From Isoptericola halotolerans (GTDB lineage Bacteria > Actinomycetota > Actinomycetes > Actinomycetales > Cellulomonadaceae), in the NCBI RefSeq assembly GCF_003003075.1, contig NZ_PVTX01000002.1, forward strand, positions 310,001 through 374,000: DNA of 64,000 bases, in the 5' to 3' direction. A program made the position numbers and the translations under genes. How positions within the stretch are numbered: the stretch's first letter is position 1; each line of letters begins with the position of its first letter. Below are positions 1 through 8,907 of this stretch, in pieces. The notes under the pieces are model-generated. The model was given only the letters and a program-made list of their open reading frames with translations. It did no database searches and was not told where the DNA came from.

Positions 1-1731
1 ACGTCCGAGCCGCAGTCGATCGACTTCACGGTCGTCGAGGGCGACGGCGGCGACGACGACGTCACCGCGCCGACCGTGACCGCCGAGGTCGCGGGCGAGC
101 AGGACGACGACGGCGCGTACGTCGGGTCCGCGACGCTCTCGCTCGCCGCCACGGACGACGAGGCCGGCTCGGGCGTCGCCTCGATCGAGTACGACGCGCA
201 CGGTCACTGGATGCCGTACACCACGCCGGTGGAGTTCACCGAGCCCGGCGAGCAGACCGTCTCGTACCGCGCGACGGACGAGGCCGGCAACGTCTCGGAG
301 GTCGGGACGACGTCGTTCACGGTCGTCGAGGGCGACGGCGGCGGCGACGACACCACCGCGCCGACCGTGGCCACCGAGCTCTCGGGCGAGCAGGACGACG
401 ACGGCGCGTACGTCGGGTCCGCGAGCGCGGTCCTGACGGCCACCGATGCCGGTTCGGGCGTCGAGACCGTCGAGTACGACCTCGACGGCGCGGGCTGGAC
501 CGAGTACACCGAGGCCGTGGTGGTCGACGAGCCCGGTGAGCACGAGCTCGTGGCGCGGGCGACCGACGCCGCCGGCAACGTCTCGCCGGAGAGCGTCACG
601 ACGTTCACCGTGGTCGCGGGTGACGGTGGGGGCGACACGGTCGCCCCGGTGGTCGAGCCCGAGGTCAGCGGCGAGCAGGACGCGGACGGCGCCTACCTGG
701 GCTCCGCCGCGGTGGCTCTCACGGCGTCCGACGACGGTTCGGGCGTCGAGACCGTCGAGTACGACCTCGACGGGGCGGGCTGGACCGGGTACACCGAGGC
801 GCTGGTGCTCGACGAGCCGGGCGAGCACACGGTCTCCTACCGGGCCACGGACGCCGCCGGCAACGTGTCCGAGGTCGGGTCGGTGACGGTCACGGTCGTG
901 GCCGCCGAGCCGGGCGACACCGAGGCGCCCACGGTGGAGCACGCCCTCTACGGCGCGCGCAACGACGCCGGCGAGTACGTGGGCAGCGCGTCGATCACCC
1001 TCGACGCCACGGACGACGACTCCGGCGTCGCGTCCGTCGAGTACCAGCTCGACGGCGGGACCTGGTACCGCTACGCGTCCCGGCTCACCGTGCCGACCCC
1101 GGGCGAGCACACGCTCTCCTACCGGGCGACCGACGTCGCGGGCAACGTCTCGGCGCCCGGGACCGTCACCTTCACGGTCGCGTCGGACGTGCCGGAGGAC
1201 ACCGTCGCCCCCGAGGTGACGGCGTCCGTCAGCGGGGAGCGCGACGCCCGCGGGAGCTTCGTCGGGCGTGCGACGGTGACGCTCGCGGCGTCCGACGAGG
1301 GCTCGGGCGTGGACCGCACCGAGTTCCAGGTCGACGGCGGCACGTGGCAGCGCTACGCGGCTCCGTTCGTCGTCGGGTCCGACGGCGACCACGTCGTGCG
1401 CTACCGGGCGACCGACGGCGCGGGCAACGCGTCGCGGACCGGCGGCGTCGTCTTCACGGTGGTCGCGCGGGACGGTGACCGGTGCGTCGGTTCCGACGTG
1501 CGGCCCACGGTGGTGATCGACGGCAACGACAGCACCGTGGCCAACGTGGACACCGGCGACGGATGCACCCTCAACGACGTGATCGCCGAGGACGACGACT
1601 ACCGCACCCACCGGGCGTTCCTGCGGCACGTCAAGCAGGTGACGAGGGACCTCGTGCAGGACAAGGTCCTCAAGCCGGTCGAGCGCCGGCGGATCATCAT
1701 GGCGGCGGAGCTGTCCAGCATCGGTCGCTGA
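1..1731 (+). CDS. Secreted multi-domain protein with tandem Ig-like (OmpL47-type) repeats, C-terminal part
   Basis: The frame is open from the first base, so the N-terminus lies outside; 576 residues are visible. They consist of about five tandem modules of roughly 95-100 residues, separated by short Gly/Asp linkers. Each module carries a GVxxVEYxxDG core, a following PGEH turn and a closing RATDxAGNVS strand. This pattern is known from bacterial Ig-like/OmpL47-type beta modules of large exported actinobacterial proteins, often attached to ThuA or sugar-dehydrogenase domains; the catalytic part, if any, is upstream. The last ~80 residues differ: two Cys (CVGSD and GDGCTLND) precede a helical tail containing LRHVKQVTRDLVQ. 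Modules 2 and 3 are nearly identical, suggesting recent internal duplication. A strong hairpin follows the stop. Function beyond an extracellular scaffold or binding role cannot be stated. Confidence 0.85.
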   Translation, partial: TSEPQSIDFTVVEGDGGDDDVTAPTVTAEVAGEQDDDGAYVGSATLSLAATDDEAGSGVASIEYDAHGHWMPYTTPVEFTEPGEQTVSYRATDEAGNVSEVGTTSFTVVEGDGGGDDTTAPTVATELSGEQDDDGAYVGSASAVLTATDAGSGVETVEYDLDGAGWTEYTEAVVVDEPGEHELVARATDAAGNVSPESVTTFTVVAGDGGGDTVAPVVEPEVSGEQDADGAYLGSAAVALTASDDGSGVETVEYDLDGAGWTGYTEALVLDEPGEHTVSYRATDAAGNVSEVGSVTVTVVAAEPGDTEAPTVEHALYGARNDAGEYVGSASITLDATDDDSGVASVEYQLDGGTWYRYASRLTVPTPGEHTLSYRATDVAGNVSAPGTVTFTVASDVPEDTVAPEVTASVSGERDARGSFVGRATVTLAASDEGSGVDRTEFQVDGGTWQRYAAPFVVGSDGDHVVRYRATDGAGNASRTGGVVFTVVARDGDRCVGSDVRPTVVIDGNDSTVANVDTGDGCTLNDVIAEDDDYRTHRAFLRHVKQVTRDLVQDKVLKPVERRRIIMAAELSSIGR

Positions 1732-1747
1732 CCCGGTCACCGACCGT

Positions 1748-1795
1748 CGAACGCAGCGGGCCGCGCTCCCCCGGGGGCGCGGCCCGCTGCGTTCG
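1748..1795 (+). terminator. Strong hairpin terminator
   Basis: A perfect 19-bp inverted repeat (arms 1748-1766 and 1777-1795) with a 10-nt loop starts 17 nt after the stop of the Ig-repeat gene. There is no U-tract, as is common for actinobacterial terminators. It separates that gene from the methionine riboswitch leader. Confidence 0.8.
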
Positions 1796-1856
1796 ACCTG
1801 GTGTCTCACTTCGTGGTCAGGCTCGACCGCATCGCGGTCACGGCTTACGATCGAGT

Positions 1857-1966
1857 CTCACCATCCAGAGCGGCCGAGAGTCCTGGCTCGACGACGCCGC
1901 AGCAACCCGTTCTCCGACGGAAGCCTCCCGAGGACGAAGGTGCTCAACACCAGGCCCGATGGAGTG
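1857..1966 (+). promoter_or_regulatory. SAM riboswitch (S-box-like) in the metF leader
   Basis: The leader shows the S-box order of conserved blocks: GAG near the 5' side, CTGGCTCGACGACGCCG, CAGCAACCC, then GGTGCTCAACACCAGG before the closing strand. CCATC (1861-1865) can pair with GATGG (1958-1962) as P1. The ribosome binding site of metF (GGAG, 1961-1964) overlaps the 3' strand of P1 and lies six bases before the ATG. This implies translational control: ligand-bound aptamer hides the site. S-box RNAs upstream of metF/metE are established; the exact class (SAM-I versus SAM-IV) was not resolved by eye. Confidence 0.78.
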
Positions 1967-1970
1967 ACGC

Positions 1971-2969
1971 ATGGTCGCAGAGGCATCCCTGACGCCACGG
2001 CACCGCCCGACGGTGAGCTTCGAGCTCATGCCGCCGCGGCGGCCCGAGGCCGCCCCCAAGTTCTGGGAGACCGCACGCCGCCTGGTCGCGGCGGACCCCG
2101 ACTTCGTCTCGGTGACCTACGGCGCCGGGGGCGGCGACCGCGCGACCGCCCGCCAGGTCGTGGCGACCCTCCTCGAGGGCACGCCCGTCCTGCCGATCGC
2201 GCACCTGACCTGCGTGGGCGCCTCGCGCGAGGACGTCTCCGACGTCGTCGACGAGTTCCTCGAGGCCGGGGTCCGCAGCTTCCTCGCGCTGCGGGGCGAC
2301 CCGCCGCGCGACCAGCCCGACTGGCGCCCGCCGGCGGACGGGGTGCACTCCTCGATCGAGCTCGTCGCCCTGCTGCGCGAGGTCGAGGCGCGGCGGTGCG
2401 CCGCCGACCCGGCCGCCGCCGTCCGCGGCGCGGCACGACCCCTGACCGTCGCCGTCGCCACGTTCCCCGACGGCAACCGCCAGGCGGGGACCACCCGCGC
2501 CCAGGAGGTGCAGCGCCTCCTGGAGAAGCAGCAGGCGGGCGCGTCCTTCGCGATCACCCAGCTGTTCTACGCCGCGGACAGCTACACCGACTTCGTCGCC
2601 GAGGCCCGCGCGGCCGGCGTGACGATCCCGATCCTCGCCGGGCTGATGCCCACGACCGAGCCGCGCCGGCTCCGTCGTGTCGAGGAGCTCACCGGCGTCC
2701 CTGCGCCCCGGCACCTGCTGGCCGCGCTGGACGCCCTGCCGGACCCGGAGGCGCAGCACGCCTACGGGACCGCGTACTCCGTCGAGCTCGCCCAGCGCGT
2801 GCTCGACGCCGGCGCGCCCGGCCTGCACGTGTACACGTTCAACAAGTACCGACCCGCTCTGGACCTGCTCGAGGGTGTCCACCTCGGCGGTCGGACGCCG
2901 CACGGCGTCCCTGACCTGGCCAGAAGGCCGCTGGTACCGGGCATCCCGACCGAGGCTCCCGCCGTCTGA
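1971..2969 (+). CDS. metF: Methylenetetrahydrofolate reductase
   Basis: Cytoplasmic flavoprotein that reduces 5,10-methylene-THF to 5-methyl-THF, the methyl donor for the next gene, metE. The 332-residue product has the family's N-terminal strand TVSFELMPPR, the FVSVTYGAGG motif, LALRGDPP, and the AGLMPTT segment of the TIM barrel. Length is at the upper end of the usual ~290-310 residues, with a short C-terminal extension containing the TFNKY motif seen in MetF. The ATG is six bases after the GGAG that is part of the riboswitch. It lies 51 bp before metE in the same orientation, so both are probably transcribed and controlled together by SAM. Confidence 0.95.
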   Translation: MVAEASLTPRHRPTVSFELMPPRRPEAAPKFWETARRLVAADPDFVSVTYGAGGGDRATARQVVATLLEGTPVLPIAHLTCVGASREDVSDVVDEFLEAGVRSFLALRGDPPRDQPDWRPPADGVHSSIELVALLREVEARRCAADPAAAVRGAARPLTVAVATFPDGNRQAGTTRAQEVQRLLEKQQAGASFAITQLFYAADSYTDFVAEARAAGVTIPILAGLMPTTEPRRLRRVEELTGVPAPRHLLAALDALPDPEAQHAYGTAYSVELAQRVLDAGAPGLHVYTFNKYRPALDLLEGVHLGGRTPHGVPDLARRPLVPGIPTEAPAV

Positions 2970-3020
2970 CGCCTGCACCGCAGGAGGCACGACGCGGGAC
3001 GACCGACACCAGGAGTGCTC

Positions 3021-5495
3021 ATGACCACCACGACCGACACCCCCACCACCCCGGCATCGCGCGCCGCGTTCCCCGGCGGCACCATCCTCGGCTACCCCCG
3101 CATCGGCCGACGCCGCGAGCTCAAGCGCGCCGTCGAGGCGTTCTGGGCGGGCCGCACCGACGCCGTCGCCCTCGAGGTGACGGCCGGCGCGCTGCGCCGC
3201 GAAACCCTGCAGCGCCTCGTCGCGCTCGGCCTCGACCCCGAGGACGGCTCCGTCCCGGGCTCGTTCTCGTTCTACGACCAGGTGCTCGACGTCGTGGCGC
3301 TGCTCGGCGCCGTCCCCGCCCGGTTCCGGGACCTGATCGACGACGAGGACGGCTCGCTCGACCTGGACGGCTACTTCACCGTCGCCCGCGGGCGCGGCGA
3401 GGACGCGCCGCTCGAGATGACCAAGTGGTTCGACACGAACTACCACTACCTGGTCCCGGAGATCAGCGAGACCACCCCGATCTCCTTCGCCGACCACCGC
3501 ATCGTGCGGGAGTTCGCCGAGGCCCAGGAGGCCGGCATCACCACGCGCCCGGTCCTCGTGGGGCCGGTGACCTTCCTCGCCCTGTCCAAGGCGGCCGACG
3601 ACGCGGGCGAGGGCTTCCACCCCCTCGACCGGCTGGACGACGTCGTCGCCGCCTACGCCGACCTGCTGCGAGCGCTGGCCGCGGTCGGAGCGCCCTGGGT
3701 GCAGCTCGACGAGCCGGTCCTCGTCTCGGACACGGTCGACGCCCCCGCCGAGCGGGTCGACGCCGCGATCACCACCGCGTACCGCGCGCTGGCGACCGAG
3801 CTCACCGCCCGGTCCGACGACGACGGCCTCGACGCCGAGGCCGAGCGTCCGGCCATCCTCGTGGCCACCCCGTTCGGGGGGCTGACGACCGGCGCCTCCG
3901 AGGGCGCCGGGACGACGACGGCCCGTGACGGCCTGGCCCTGCTCGCCGCCACGGACGTGGACGCCATCGCGATCGACCTGGTCAAGGGCGCCGTCCCGAC
4001 GGGGTCCGGACCGGACGGGACCGTCCCCGGCCTGGCGACGAAGACCCTCGTGGCGGGCGTCGTCGACGGGCACAACGTGTGGCGTGCCGACCTCGCGGCC
4101 CGGTTCGACCGGCTCGTCGCGCTCCGCTCGCTGGGTGCCGGTGCCCTGGCCGTCGGCACCTCGACGTCGCTGCTGCACGTGCCGCACGACGCCGACGACG
4201 AGACGTGGGAGGGGCCGGCCGCCGACCGCGCCGGGCGCTCCCCCGCGCTGCGTCGCTGGCTGGCCTTCGCCGACCAGAAGGTCCGCGAGGTCACCGTGCT
4301 GGCCCGCGCCGTGGCCGAGGGGCCGGACGCGGTGCGCGCGGAGCTGGACGCGGCGAGCGCGGCCGTGGCCGAGCGCGCTGCCGCGGCGGGCGTCGTCGTC
4401 CCCGCGGTCCGCGAGCGGCTGACCGCGCTGACCGAGGGCGACTTCGCCCGCGGTGCGCACGACGACCGGGTCGCCGCCCAGCGCGAGCGGCTCGGGCTCC
4501 CGCCGCTGCCCACCACGACGATCGGCTCGTTCCCGCAGACGTCACAGATCCGCACGGCGCGGTCCGCCTGGGCGAAGGGCGAGCTCGACGACGAGGCGTA
4601 CACCGCCGCGATGCGGGCGGAGATCGCCCGCGTGGTCGCGCTCCAGGAGGAGATCGGCCTCGACGTGCTGGTGCACGGCGAGCCGGAGCGCAACGACATG
4701 GTGCAGTACTTCGCCGAGCTGCTGGACGGGTTCGCGACGACGGACCTCGGCTGGGTGCAGTCCTACGGTTCGCGCTGCGTGCGCCCGCCGATCCTCTGGG
4801 GCGACGTGACGCGGCCGGCGCCGATGACGGTCGAGTGGACCCGCTACGCCCAGTCGCTCACGGCGCGCCCGGTCAAGGGCATGCTGACCGGGCCGGTGAC
4901 GATCCTCGCGTGGTCGTTCGTGCGCGACGACCAGCCGCTGGCGGACACCGCCAACCAGGTGGCGCTCGCCCTGCGCGACGAGGTGCGCGACCTCGAGGCC
5001 GCCGGCACCGCCGTCGTGCAGGTGGACGAGCCCGCCCTGCGCGAGCTGCTGCCGCTGCGCCGCGCGGACCAGCCGGACTACCTGCGCTGGTCCGTCGGGG
5101 CGTTCCGGCTGGCGACGGCCGGGGCCGGCGCCTCCACGCAGGTGCACACGCACCTGTGCTACTCGGAGTTCGGCGAGGTCATCGGCGCGATCGACGGGCT
5201 GGACGCGGACGTGACGTCCATCGAGGCGGCGCGCTCGCGCATGGAGGTCGTGCCGGAGCTGCACGCCGCGGGGTACGCGCGCGGCGTCGGACCGGGCGTC
5301 TACGACATCCACTCCCCCCGGGTCCCGTCCGTGGACGAGGTCACCGAGCTCCTGCGGCTCGCGGTGGGCTCGATCGACCCGGACGTGGTGTGGGTCAACC
5401 CGGACTGCGGGCTGAAGACCCGCGGGTACGCCGAGGTGGAGCCGTCGCTGCGTCACCTGGTCGCGGCGGCGCAGGCGGTCCGCGCCGGCCTCTGA
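3021..5495 (+). CDS. metE: Cobalamin-independent methionine synthase
   Basis: Transfers the methyl group of 5-methyl-tetrahydropteroyl-triglutamate to homocysteine without B12. The 824-residue protein has both barrels of the family: the N-terminal one begins [12 protein letters not shown] and the C-terminal one begins [10 protein letters not shown]. Zinc/homocysteine ligands are visible: H711 and C713 in HTHLCYSEF and C796 in NPDCGLKTR. The ATG at 3021 was chosen because AGGAG (3011-3015) sits five bases upstream; an in-frame GTG two codons earlier overlaps that site. It follows metF and shares its SAM-responsive leader. The family is oxidation-sensitive and slow, so producers usually express it strongly. 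Confidence 0.96.
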   Translation: MTTTTDTPTTPASRAAFPGGTILGYPRIGRRRELKRAVEAFWAGRTDAVALEVTAGALRRETLQRLVALGLDPEDGSVPGSFSFYDQVLDVVALLGAVPARFRDLIDDEDGSLDLDGYFTVARGRGEDAPLEMTKWFDTNYHYLVPEISETTPISFADHRIVREFAEAQEAGITTRPVLVGPVTFLALSKAADDAGEGFHPLDRLDDVVAAYADLLRALAAVGAPWVQLDEPVLVSDTVDAPAERVDAAITTAYRALATELTARSDDDGLDAEAERPAILVATPFGGLTTGASEGAGTTTARDGLALLAATDVDAIAIDLVKGAVPTGSGPDGTVPGLATKTLVAGVVDGHNVWRADLAARFDRLVALRSLGAGALAVGTSTSLLHVPHDADDETWEGPAADRAGRSPALRRWLAFADQKVREVTVLARAVAEGPDAVRAELDAASAAVAERAAAAGVVVPAVRERLTALTEGDFARGAHDDRVAAQRERLGLPPLPTTTIGSFPQTSQIRTARSAWAKGELDDEAYTAAMRAEIARVVALQEEIGLDVLVHGEPERNDMVQYFAELLDGFATTDLGWVQSYGSRCVRPPILWGDVTRPAPMTVEWTRYAQSLTARPVKGMLTGPVTILAWSFVRDDQPLADTANQVALALRDEVRDLEAAGTAVVQVDEPALRELLPLRRADQPDYLRWSVGAFRLATAGAGASTQVHTHLCYSEFGEVIGAIDGLDADVTSIEAARSRMEVVPELHAAGYARGVGPGVYDIHSPRVPSVDEVTELLRLAVGSIDPDVVWVNPDCGLKTRGYAEVEPSLRHLVAAAQAVRAGL

Positions 5496-5506
5496 GCCGC
5501 GGCACC

Positions 5507-5565
5507 GCCGTCGCCCCGAGCGTTGCCCCGCGGGGGTGAGCAATCTCATCGCTCGGGGCGGCGGC
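5507..5565 (+). terminator. metE terminator hairpin
   Basis: Arms around CGCCCCGAGCG (5512-5522) and CGCTCGGGGCG (5550-5560) pair perfectly and extend by GCCG/CGGC outside, giving a stem of about 16 bp starting 12 nt after the metE stop. The loop contains a second small GC hairpin. Confidence 0.7.
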
Positions 5566-5849
5566 CCTGTGCCACCATGGTGGGCGGGGCCGTCGCACGG
5601 GCGGACCGACGGATCGGTACGAGGAGCGAGAGATGCAGCGCGTCGTCGCGGGGAGCGGGGTGGCCCTCAGGGCCTGCTCAGGCAACCCGTCGACCCAGGC
5701 CGCCTGCCGCTGACCCGATACGGGTCGTGCGCGGAGGGGACCTGGCTCCGCCCTGCCCTCCTCCACCCGATCCACCGACCCACGGCTGACGCGCTCAGGC
5801 GCCCGCCGAGGTCGGTCGCGGGTGGTGCCCTGCTCCCGAAAGCCGACCC
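5566..5849 (+). other. Long non-coding leader before the FBP-domain gene
   Basis: About 280 bp without a convincing gene. An open frame across it has poor third-position GC and no family match. There are several local inverted repeats (for example GGCCCTCAGGGCC near 5662 and GCCTGCTCAGGC near 5671). No known riboswitch consensus could be matched by eye (TPP, cobalamin, SAM, glycine, ZTP and c-di-AMP were considered). It may be a structured 5' leader or simply a promoter region. Confidence 0.4.
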
Positions 5850-6350
5850 ATGAACCCCCTGGACGAACAGCAGATCCGCGCCAGCCTCGTCAACGCCACG
5901 CGCAGCGAGCGGCAGCGGATGATCCTTCCCGAGCTCGCCGAGGTCCGCTGGGACCGCCTCGACTACCTCGGCTGGCGCGACCGCAAGCAGCCGCTGGCCG
6001 CGTACGCGGTCACCGAGGTCGACGGCGAGCCCGTCGGCATCATCCTGCGCGCCCCCGAGACCAGCAGCCGCCGGGCGGCGATGTGCGCCTGGTGCGAGGA
6101 CGTCGCCGACGGCAACGACACGTCCCTCTACGTGGCGCGCCGGGCCGGGGCGCCCGGCCGCAAGGGCAACACCATCGGCACCCTGATCTGCACGGATTTC
6201 CGCTGCTCGCGCAACGTACGCCGGCGCCCCACCCTCGCGGAGGCCGGGTTCGACGACGACGTGGCGCGCGCCGCCGTCGTCGAACGGCGTATCGACGGCC
6301 TGCGCGAACGCACCCGGCGGTTCCTCGAGGAGGTCCGCAGCACCGCCTGA
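5850..6350 (+). CDS. FBP-domain (FusB-like treble-clef zinc finger) protein
   Basis: A 166-residue cytoplasmic protein matching the actinobacterial family with a C-terminal treble-clef zinc finger related to the elongation-factor-G-binding FusB/FBP domain. The zinc ligands are evident as CAWC (about residues 77-80) and CTDFRC (about 115-120), separated by a basic RRAGAPGRKGNT loop. FusB proteins bind EF-G on the ribosome and can rescue stalled complexes; whether this homologue does so is unproven. No clear Shine-Dalgarno precedes the ATG, which follows a long leader. A terminator hairpin lies 24 nt downstream, so the gene appears monocistronic. Confidence 0.8.
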   Translation: MNPLDEQQIRASLVNATRSERQRMILPELAEVRWDRLDYLGWRDRKQPLAAYAVTEVDGEPVGIILRAPETSSRRAAMCAWCEDVADGNDTSLYVARRAGAPGRKGNTIGTLICTDFRCSRNVRRRPTLAEAGFDDDVARAAVVERRIDGLRERTRRFLEEVRSTA

Positions 6351-6373
6351 CCGGTGCCGCGAGGGAACAGCAG

Positions 6374-6406
6374 CCGCCTGGCCCGGACCGCGGTCGGGCC
6401 AGGCGG
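6374..6406 (+). terminator. Hairpin terminator after the FBP gene
   Basis: Twelve-base perfect arms CCGCCTGGCCCG (6374-6385) and CGGGCCAGGCGG (6395-6406) enclose a 9-nt loop, 24 nt after the stop. Confidence 0.8.
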
Positions 6407-6565
6407 TGATCGATAGTGCTCGTTTCGGATTGAGTGTGCCCTGGAAGCATGCCGTCGCGATCACTCGTGCACTAGCGTGCGTCCTCAGTCGACGCGGTCG
6501 GTGCCATCTGGACGCCACCCGGTCGACCTGACCAGCTCCCCTGCAACGACGCACGAGAGGTCCTG

Positions 6566-8023
6566 ATGATGAAGACGTTCCTGACCCGACTACTGGCAGG
6601 ACTGGCCGCGCTGGTGCTGCTGCCGATCGCCGCGGTGACCGTGTCCTCCGCACCCGCTGCCGCCGCCACCAGCCAGTTCCGAGGGATGAACTGGGCGGTG
6701 CTGGGCGACAACTTCGTCACCGGTCCGCTCGTCCTGGACGGTCTGAGCAGCTCCGACAGCTACGCGACCGTCGAGGCCAAGGCCGACGCCCTGTACGACG
6801 ACATGGAGAGCACGCTCGGTGTCGACACCGTCCGCCTGCCGGTCAACACCCACACGGTCGGCACGGCCTGGTGGAACAGCTACCGCGCCACCATCGACGC
6901 GGCGACCGCCCGCGGCTGGAAGGTCGTCCTGGCGTACTGGGAGGACGGCGCCGCGTCGGACGGCCGCATCACCGACTACGCCGCGTGGAACACCATGTGG
7001 TCCACCGTGACGTCGCAGTACGGCTCGAACGGCCTCGTGTACTTCGAGCCGATGAACGAGCCGCACGGATACAGCTCGACCGCGTGGCGAGACGTCGCTG
7101 CCGACTGGCTCGACTACCACTACTCCGCCGTGCCGAGCCGGGTCCTGATCGGCGGGACCGGGTACAGCCAGGACCTGCGTGACCTGTGCGCCGACTCCCG
7201 GTTCGCGGACACGTTGTTCTCGTTCCACCACTACGCGTTCATGTACGGCAGCAACACCTACGACGGCTGGGTGGATCACGTCCGGTACCGGCTCGGCGAC
7301 TGTGCCTCGCGGGCCGTGGTGACCGAGTTCGGCGCACCGATGAACGACGGCCGCGACTACGCCGACGCCGGCAGCACGGACAACTTCGTGCGCCACGTCC
7401 GCGCGGTGACCCAGGTCATGCGGGACGAAGGGATGGGGGCGACCTACTGGCCGGCCCTCGGCGGCAAGCCGGGCACCATCGGCTACGACTGGTACTCGAT
7501 GTACGCGAAGAGCGGCACCGGCACCGGTCTCGACCTCACGCTGCGCAACCAGACCGGCGCGGACCGGCTGCGGTACGGGTGGGGCGACGACGTCTCCGGC
7601 GGCGGGCCGGGCGGCACGGTGACCCAGATCGTCAGCGAGGTGTCCGGCAAGTGCGTGGACGTGGTCTCCGCCTCCACGGCGAACGCCGCCGAGGTGGTGC
7701 AGTACACCTGCGGCAGCGGCTCGAACCAACGGTTCGAGCTACGAGACCTGGGCAACGGCTACCACCACCTCGTGGCGCAGCACTCCGGCAAGTGCCTCGA
7801 CGTCAGCGGTGCCTCCACGGCCGACGGCGCGGCGATCATCCAGTACACGTGCGGCAGCGGCACCAACCAGCAGTGGGAGCTCCGCGAGGCGGGCGGCGGC
7901 TACGAGCTCGTGGCCCGGCACTCCGGCAAGTGCCTCGACCTGCCGAGCAGGTCGACGGCGAACGGCACCCGGCTGCAGCAGTACGGCTGCTGGGGTGCCG
8001 CCAACCAGCGCTGGGACCTGTGA
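6566..8023 (+). CDS. Secreted GH5 glycanase (endoglucanase-like) with C-terminal ricin-type lectin/CBM13
   Basis: A 485-residue exported glycoside hydrolase. Residues 1-35 form a signal peptide ending in an Ala-rich cleavage site (SAPAAAA). The GH5 barrel follows: FRGMNWAV at its start, acid/base E165 in FEPMNEPHG, and nucleophile E254 in VVTEFGAP. From about residue 350 a beta-trefoil lectin carries three repeats, each with GKCxD and a QxW-type ending (NQRFEL, NQQWEL, NQRWDL), typical of CBM13. It likely cuts beta-1,4-glucan, mannan or a related polymer outside the cell; substrate cannot be read from sequence. ATG ATG tandem starts follow GAGAGG (6552-6557). No CebR-type palindrome was seen upstream. 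Confidence 0.9.
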   Translation: MMKTFLTRLLAGLAALVLLPIAAVTVSSAPAAAATSQFRGMNWAVLGDNFVTGPLVLDGLSSSDSYATVEAKADALYDDMESTLGVDTVRLPVNTHTVGTAWWNSYRATIDAATARGWKVVLAYWEDGAASDGRITDYAAWNTMWSTVTSQYGSNGLVYFEPMNEPHGYSSTAWRDVAADWLDYHYSAVPSRVLIGGTGYSQDLRDLCADSRFADTLFSFHHYAFMYGSNTYDGWVDHVRYRLGDCASRAVVTEFGAPMNDGRDYADAGSTDNFVRHVRAVTQVMRDEGMGATYWPALGGKPGTIGYDWYSMYAKSGTGTGLDLTLRNQTGADRLRYGWGDDVSGGGPGGTVTQIVSEVSGKCVDVVSASTANAAEVVQYTCGSGSNQRFELRDLGNGYHHLVAQHSGKCLDVSGASTADGAAIIQYTCGSGTNQQWELREAGGGYELVARHSGKCLDLPSRSTANGTRLQQYGCWGAANQRWDL

Positions 8024-8067
8024 TGGCGGGCGGAGCAGCATGTTCGCCGAGAGCGAAACGACCCCTC

Positions 8068-8094
8068 TTGGCACTCTGCGGCCGAGAGTGCTAA
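8068..8094 (+). promoter_or_regulatory. CIRCE operator (HrcA site) overlapping the hsp20 promoter
   Basis: TTGGCACTC, a nine-base spacer, and GAGTGCTAA form the CIRCE element with one change from the consensus TTAGCACTC-N9-GAGTGCTAA. TTGGCA (8068-8073) can serve as -35 and CTAAAT (8091-8096) as -10 with 17 bp between, so bound HrcA would block RNA polymerase directly. CIRCE controlling groES/groEL is established. Confidence 0.9.
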
Positions 8095-8188
8095 ATCAGG
8101 AGGTGTAGCCAGGCGACGCCGGACGGACCGGCGCGCTGATCGCGGTCGGGGCCGCACCGCGCGGCCCTCGTCGAGGAGGTGATGCGCG

Positions 8189-8614
8189 ATGGCTACCTAC
8201 TGGGACCCGTTCCAGGAGATGGACCGACTTTTCGGGTCGCTCGCCACGTCGAGGAACGCCCCGGCCATGCCGATGGACCTGTTCCGCGAGGGCGACCACT
8301 ACGTCCTCGCCGTCGACCTGCCCGGGATCGACCCCGGCAGCATCGACGTCTCGTGCGAGGACCGCACGCTCACCATCCGCGCCGAGCGCACGCCACGTTC
8401 CGGCGAGGGTCAGTGGCTCCTGCGGGAGCGCACGTCCGGCACCGTCGCCCGGCAGCTCACGCTGGGCCGGGGGCTGGCGCTCGACCGGATCACGGCGTCG
8501 TACGCCGACGGGGTGCTGACGCTGACCATCCCGGTGGCGGAGGACGCGAAGCCGCGCCGGATCGAGGTCAGCCACGACTCCCGCCCCGAGGCCATCGAGG
8601 CCGGCAACGGCTGA
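8189..8614 (+). CDS. hsp20: Small heat-shock protein, Hsp20/alpha-crystallin family
   Basis: A 141-residue ATP-independent chaperone that holds unfolding proteins. The N-terminus MATYWDPFQEMDRLF is typical of actinobacterial Hsp18/Hsp20; the alpha-crystallin domain spans about residues 38-130, with GDHYVLAVDLPGIDP at its start and the ADGVLTLTIP signature near its end. GAGGAGGT (8173-8180) gives a strong ribosome site eight bases before the ATG. The CIRCE element 95 bp upstream predicts HrcA repression and heat induction, which differs from the RheA-controlled hsp18 known in Streptomyces. The gene appears to stand alone. Confidence 0.95.
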   Translation: MATYWDPFQEMDRLFGSLATSRNAPAMPMDLFREGDHYVLAVDLPGIDPGSIDVSCEDRTLTIRAERTPRSGEGQWLLRERTSGTVARQLTLGRGLALDRITASYADGVLTLTIPVAEDAKPRRIEVSHDSRPEAIEAGNG

Positions 8615-8665
8615 CCAGCGGCGATCTCCTCGCGGCGAGACCGGCGATCGGCGTCGGTGAGGGCC

Positions 8666-8884
8666 TCAGCCCTTGCTGGCGCCGATCATCGGCAGGCCGA
8701 ACGCGAGCGACGCGGCCACGATGCCCCCGCCGAACACGTACGGCGCGATCGCGGGGTCGGCCGTGGCGCCGACACCGATGAGGACCAGGCCGGCGAGGAA
8801 CAGCACGAACGAGACGATCACGCGCCCGAGCATCGCGCCCGGGGTGTCGTTCTGCGGGGCCGGGTTCACCTTGAAGTCGCTCAT
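8666..8884 (-). CDS. Small two-helix membrane protein, unknown function
   Basis: A 72-residue protein with two predicted membrane segments (VIVSFVLFLAGLVLIGVG and APYVFGGGIVAASLAFGLP) after a short hydrophilic N-terminus. I do not recognise a family. TAGGCT ends six bases before the ATG and there is no Shine-Dalgarno, so the message is probably leaderless; this also supports the start. It converges with hsp20 and lies just upstream of the MOSC gene on the same strand. Confidence 0.7.
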   Translation of the reverse strand: MSDFKVNPAPQNDTPGAMLGRVIVSFVLFLAGLVLIGVGATADPAIAPYVFGGGIVAASLAFGLPMIGASKG

Positions 8885-8907
8885 GGGCCCAGCCTAGCCC
8901 GCGCCGC

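Noticed and set aside
5566-5849. Known riboswitch (TPP, cobalamin, ZTP, c-di-AMP) in the FBP leader
   Set aside because: None of the required consensus boxes could be found in order on either strand.
6407-6565. CebR-type cellulose operator upstream of the GH5 gene
   Set aside because: The TGGGAGCGCTCCCA palindrome is absent from this interval.
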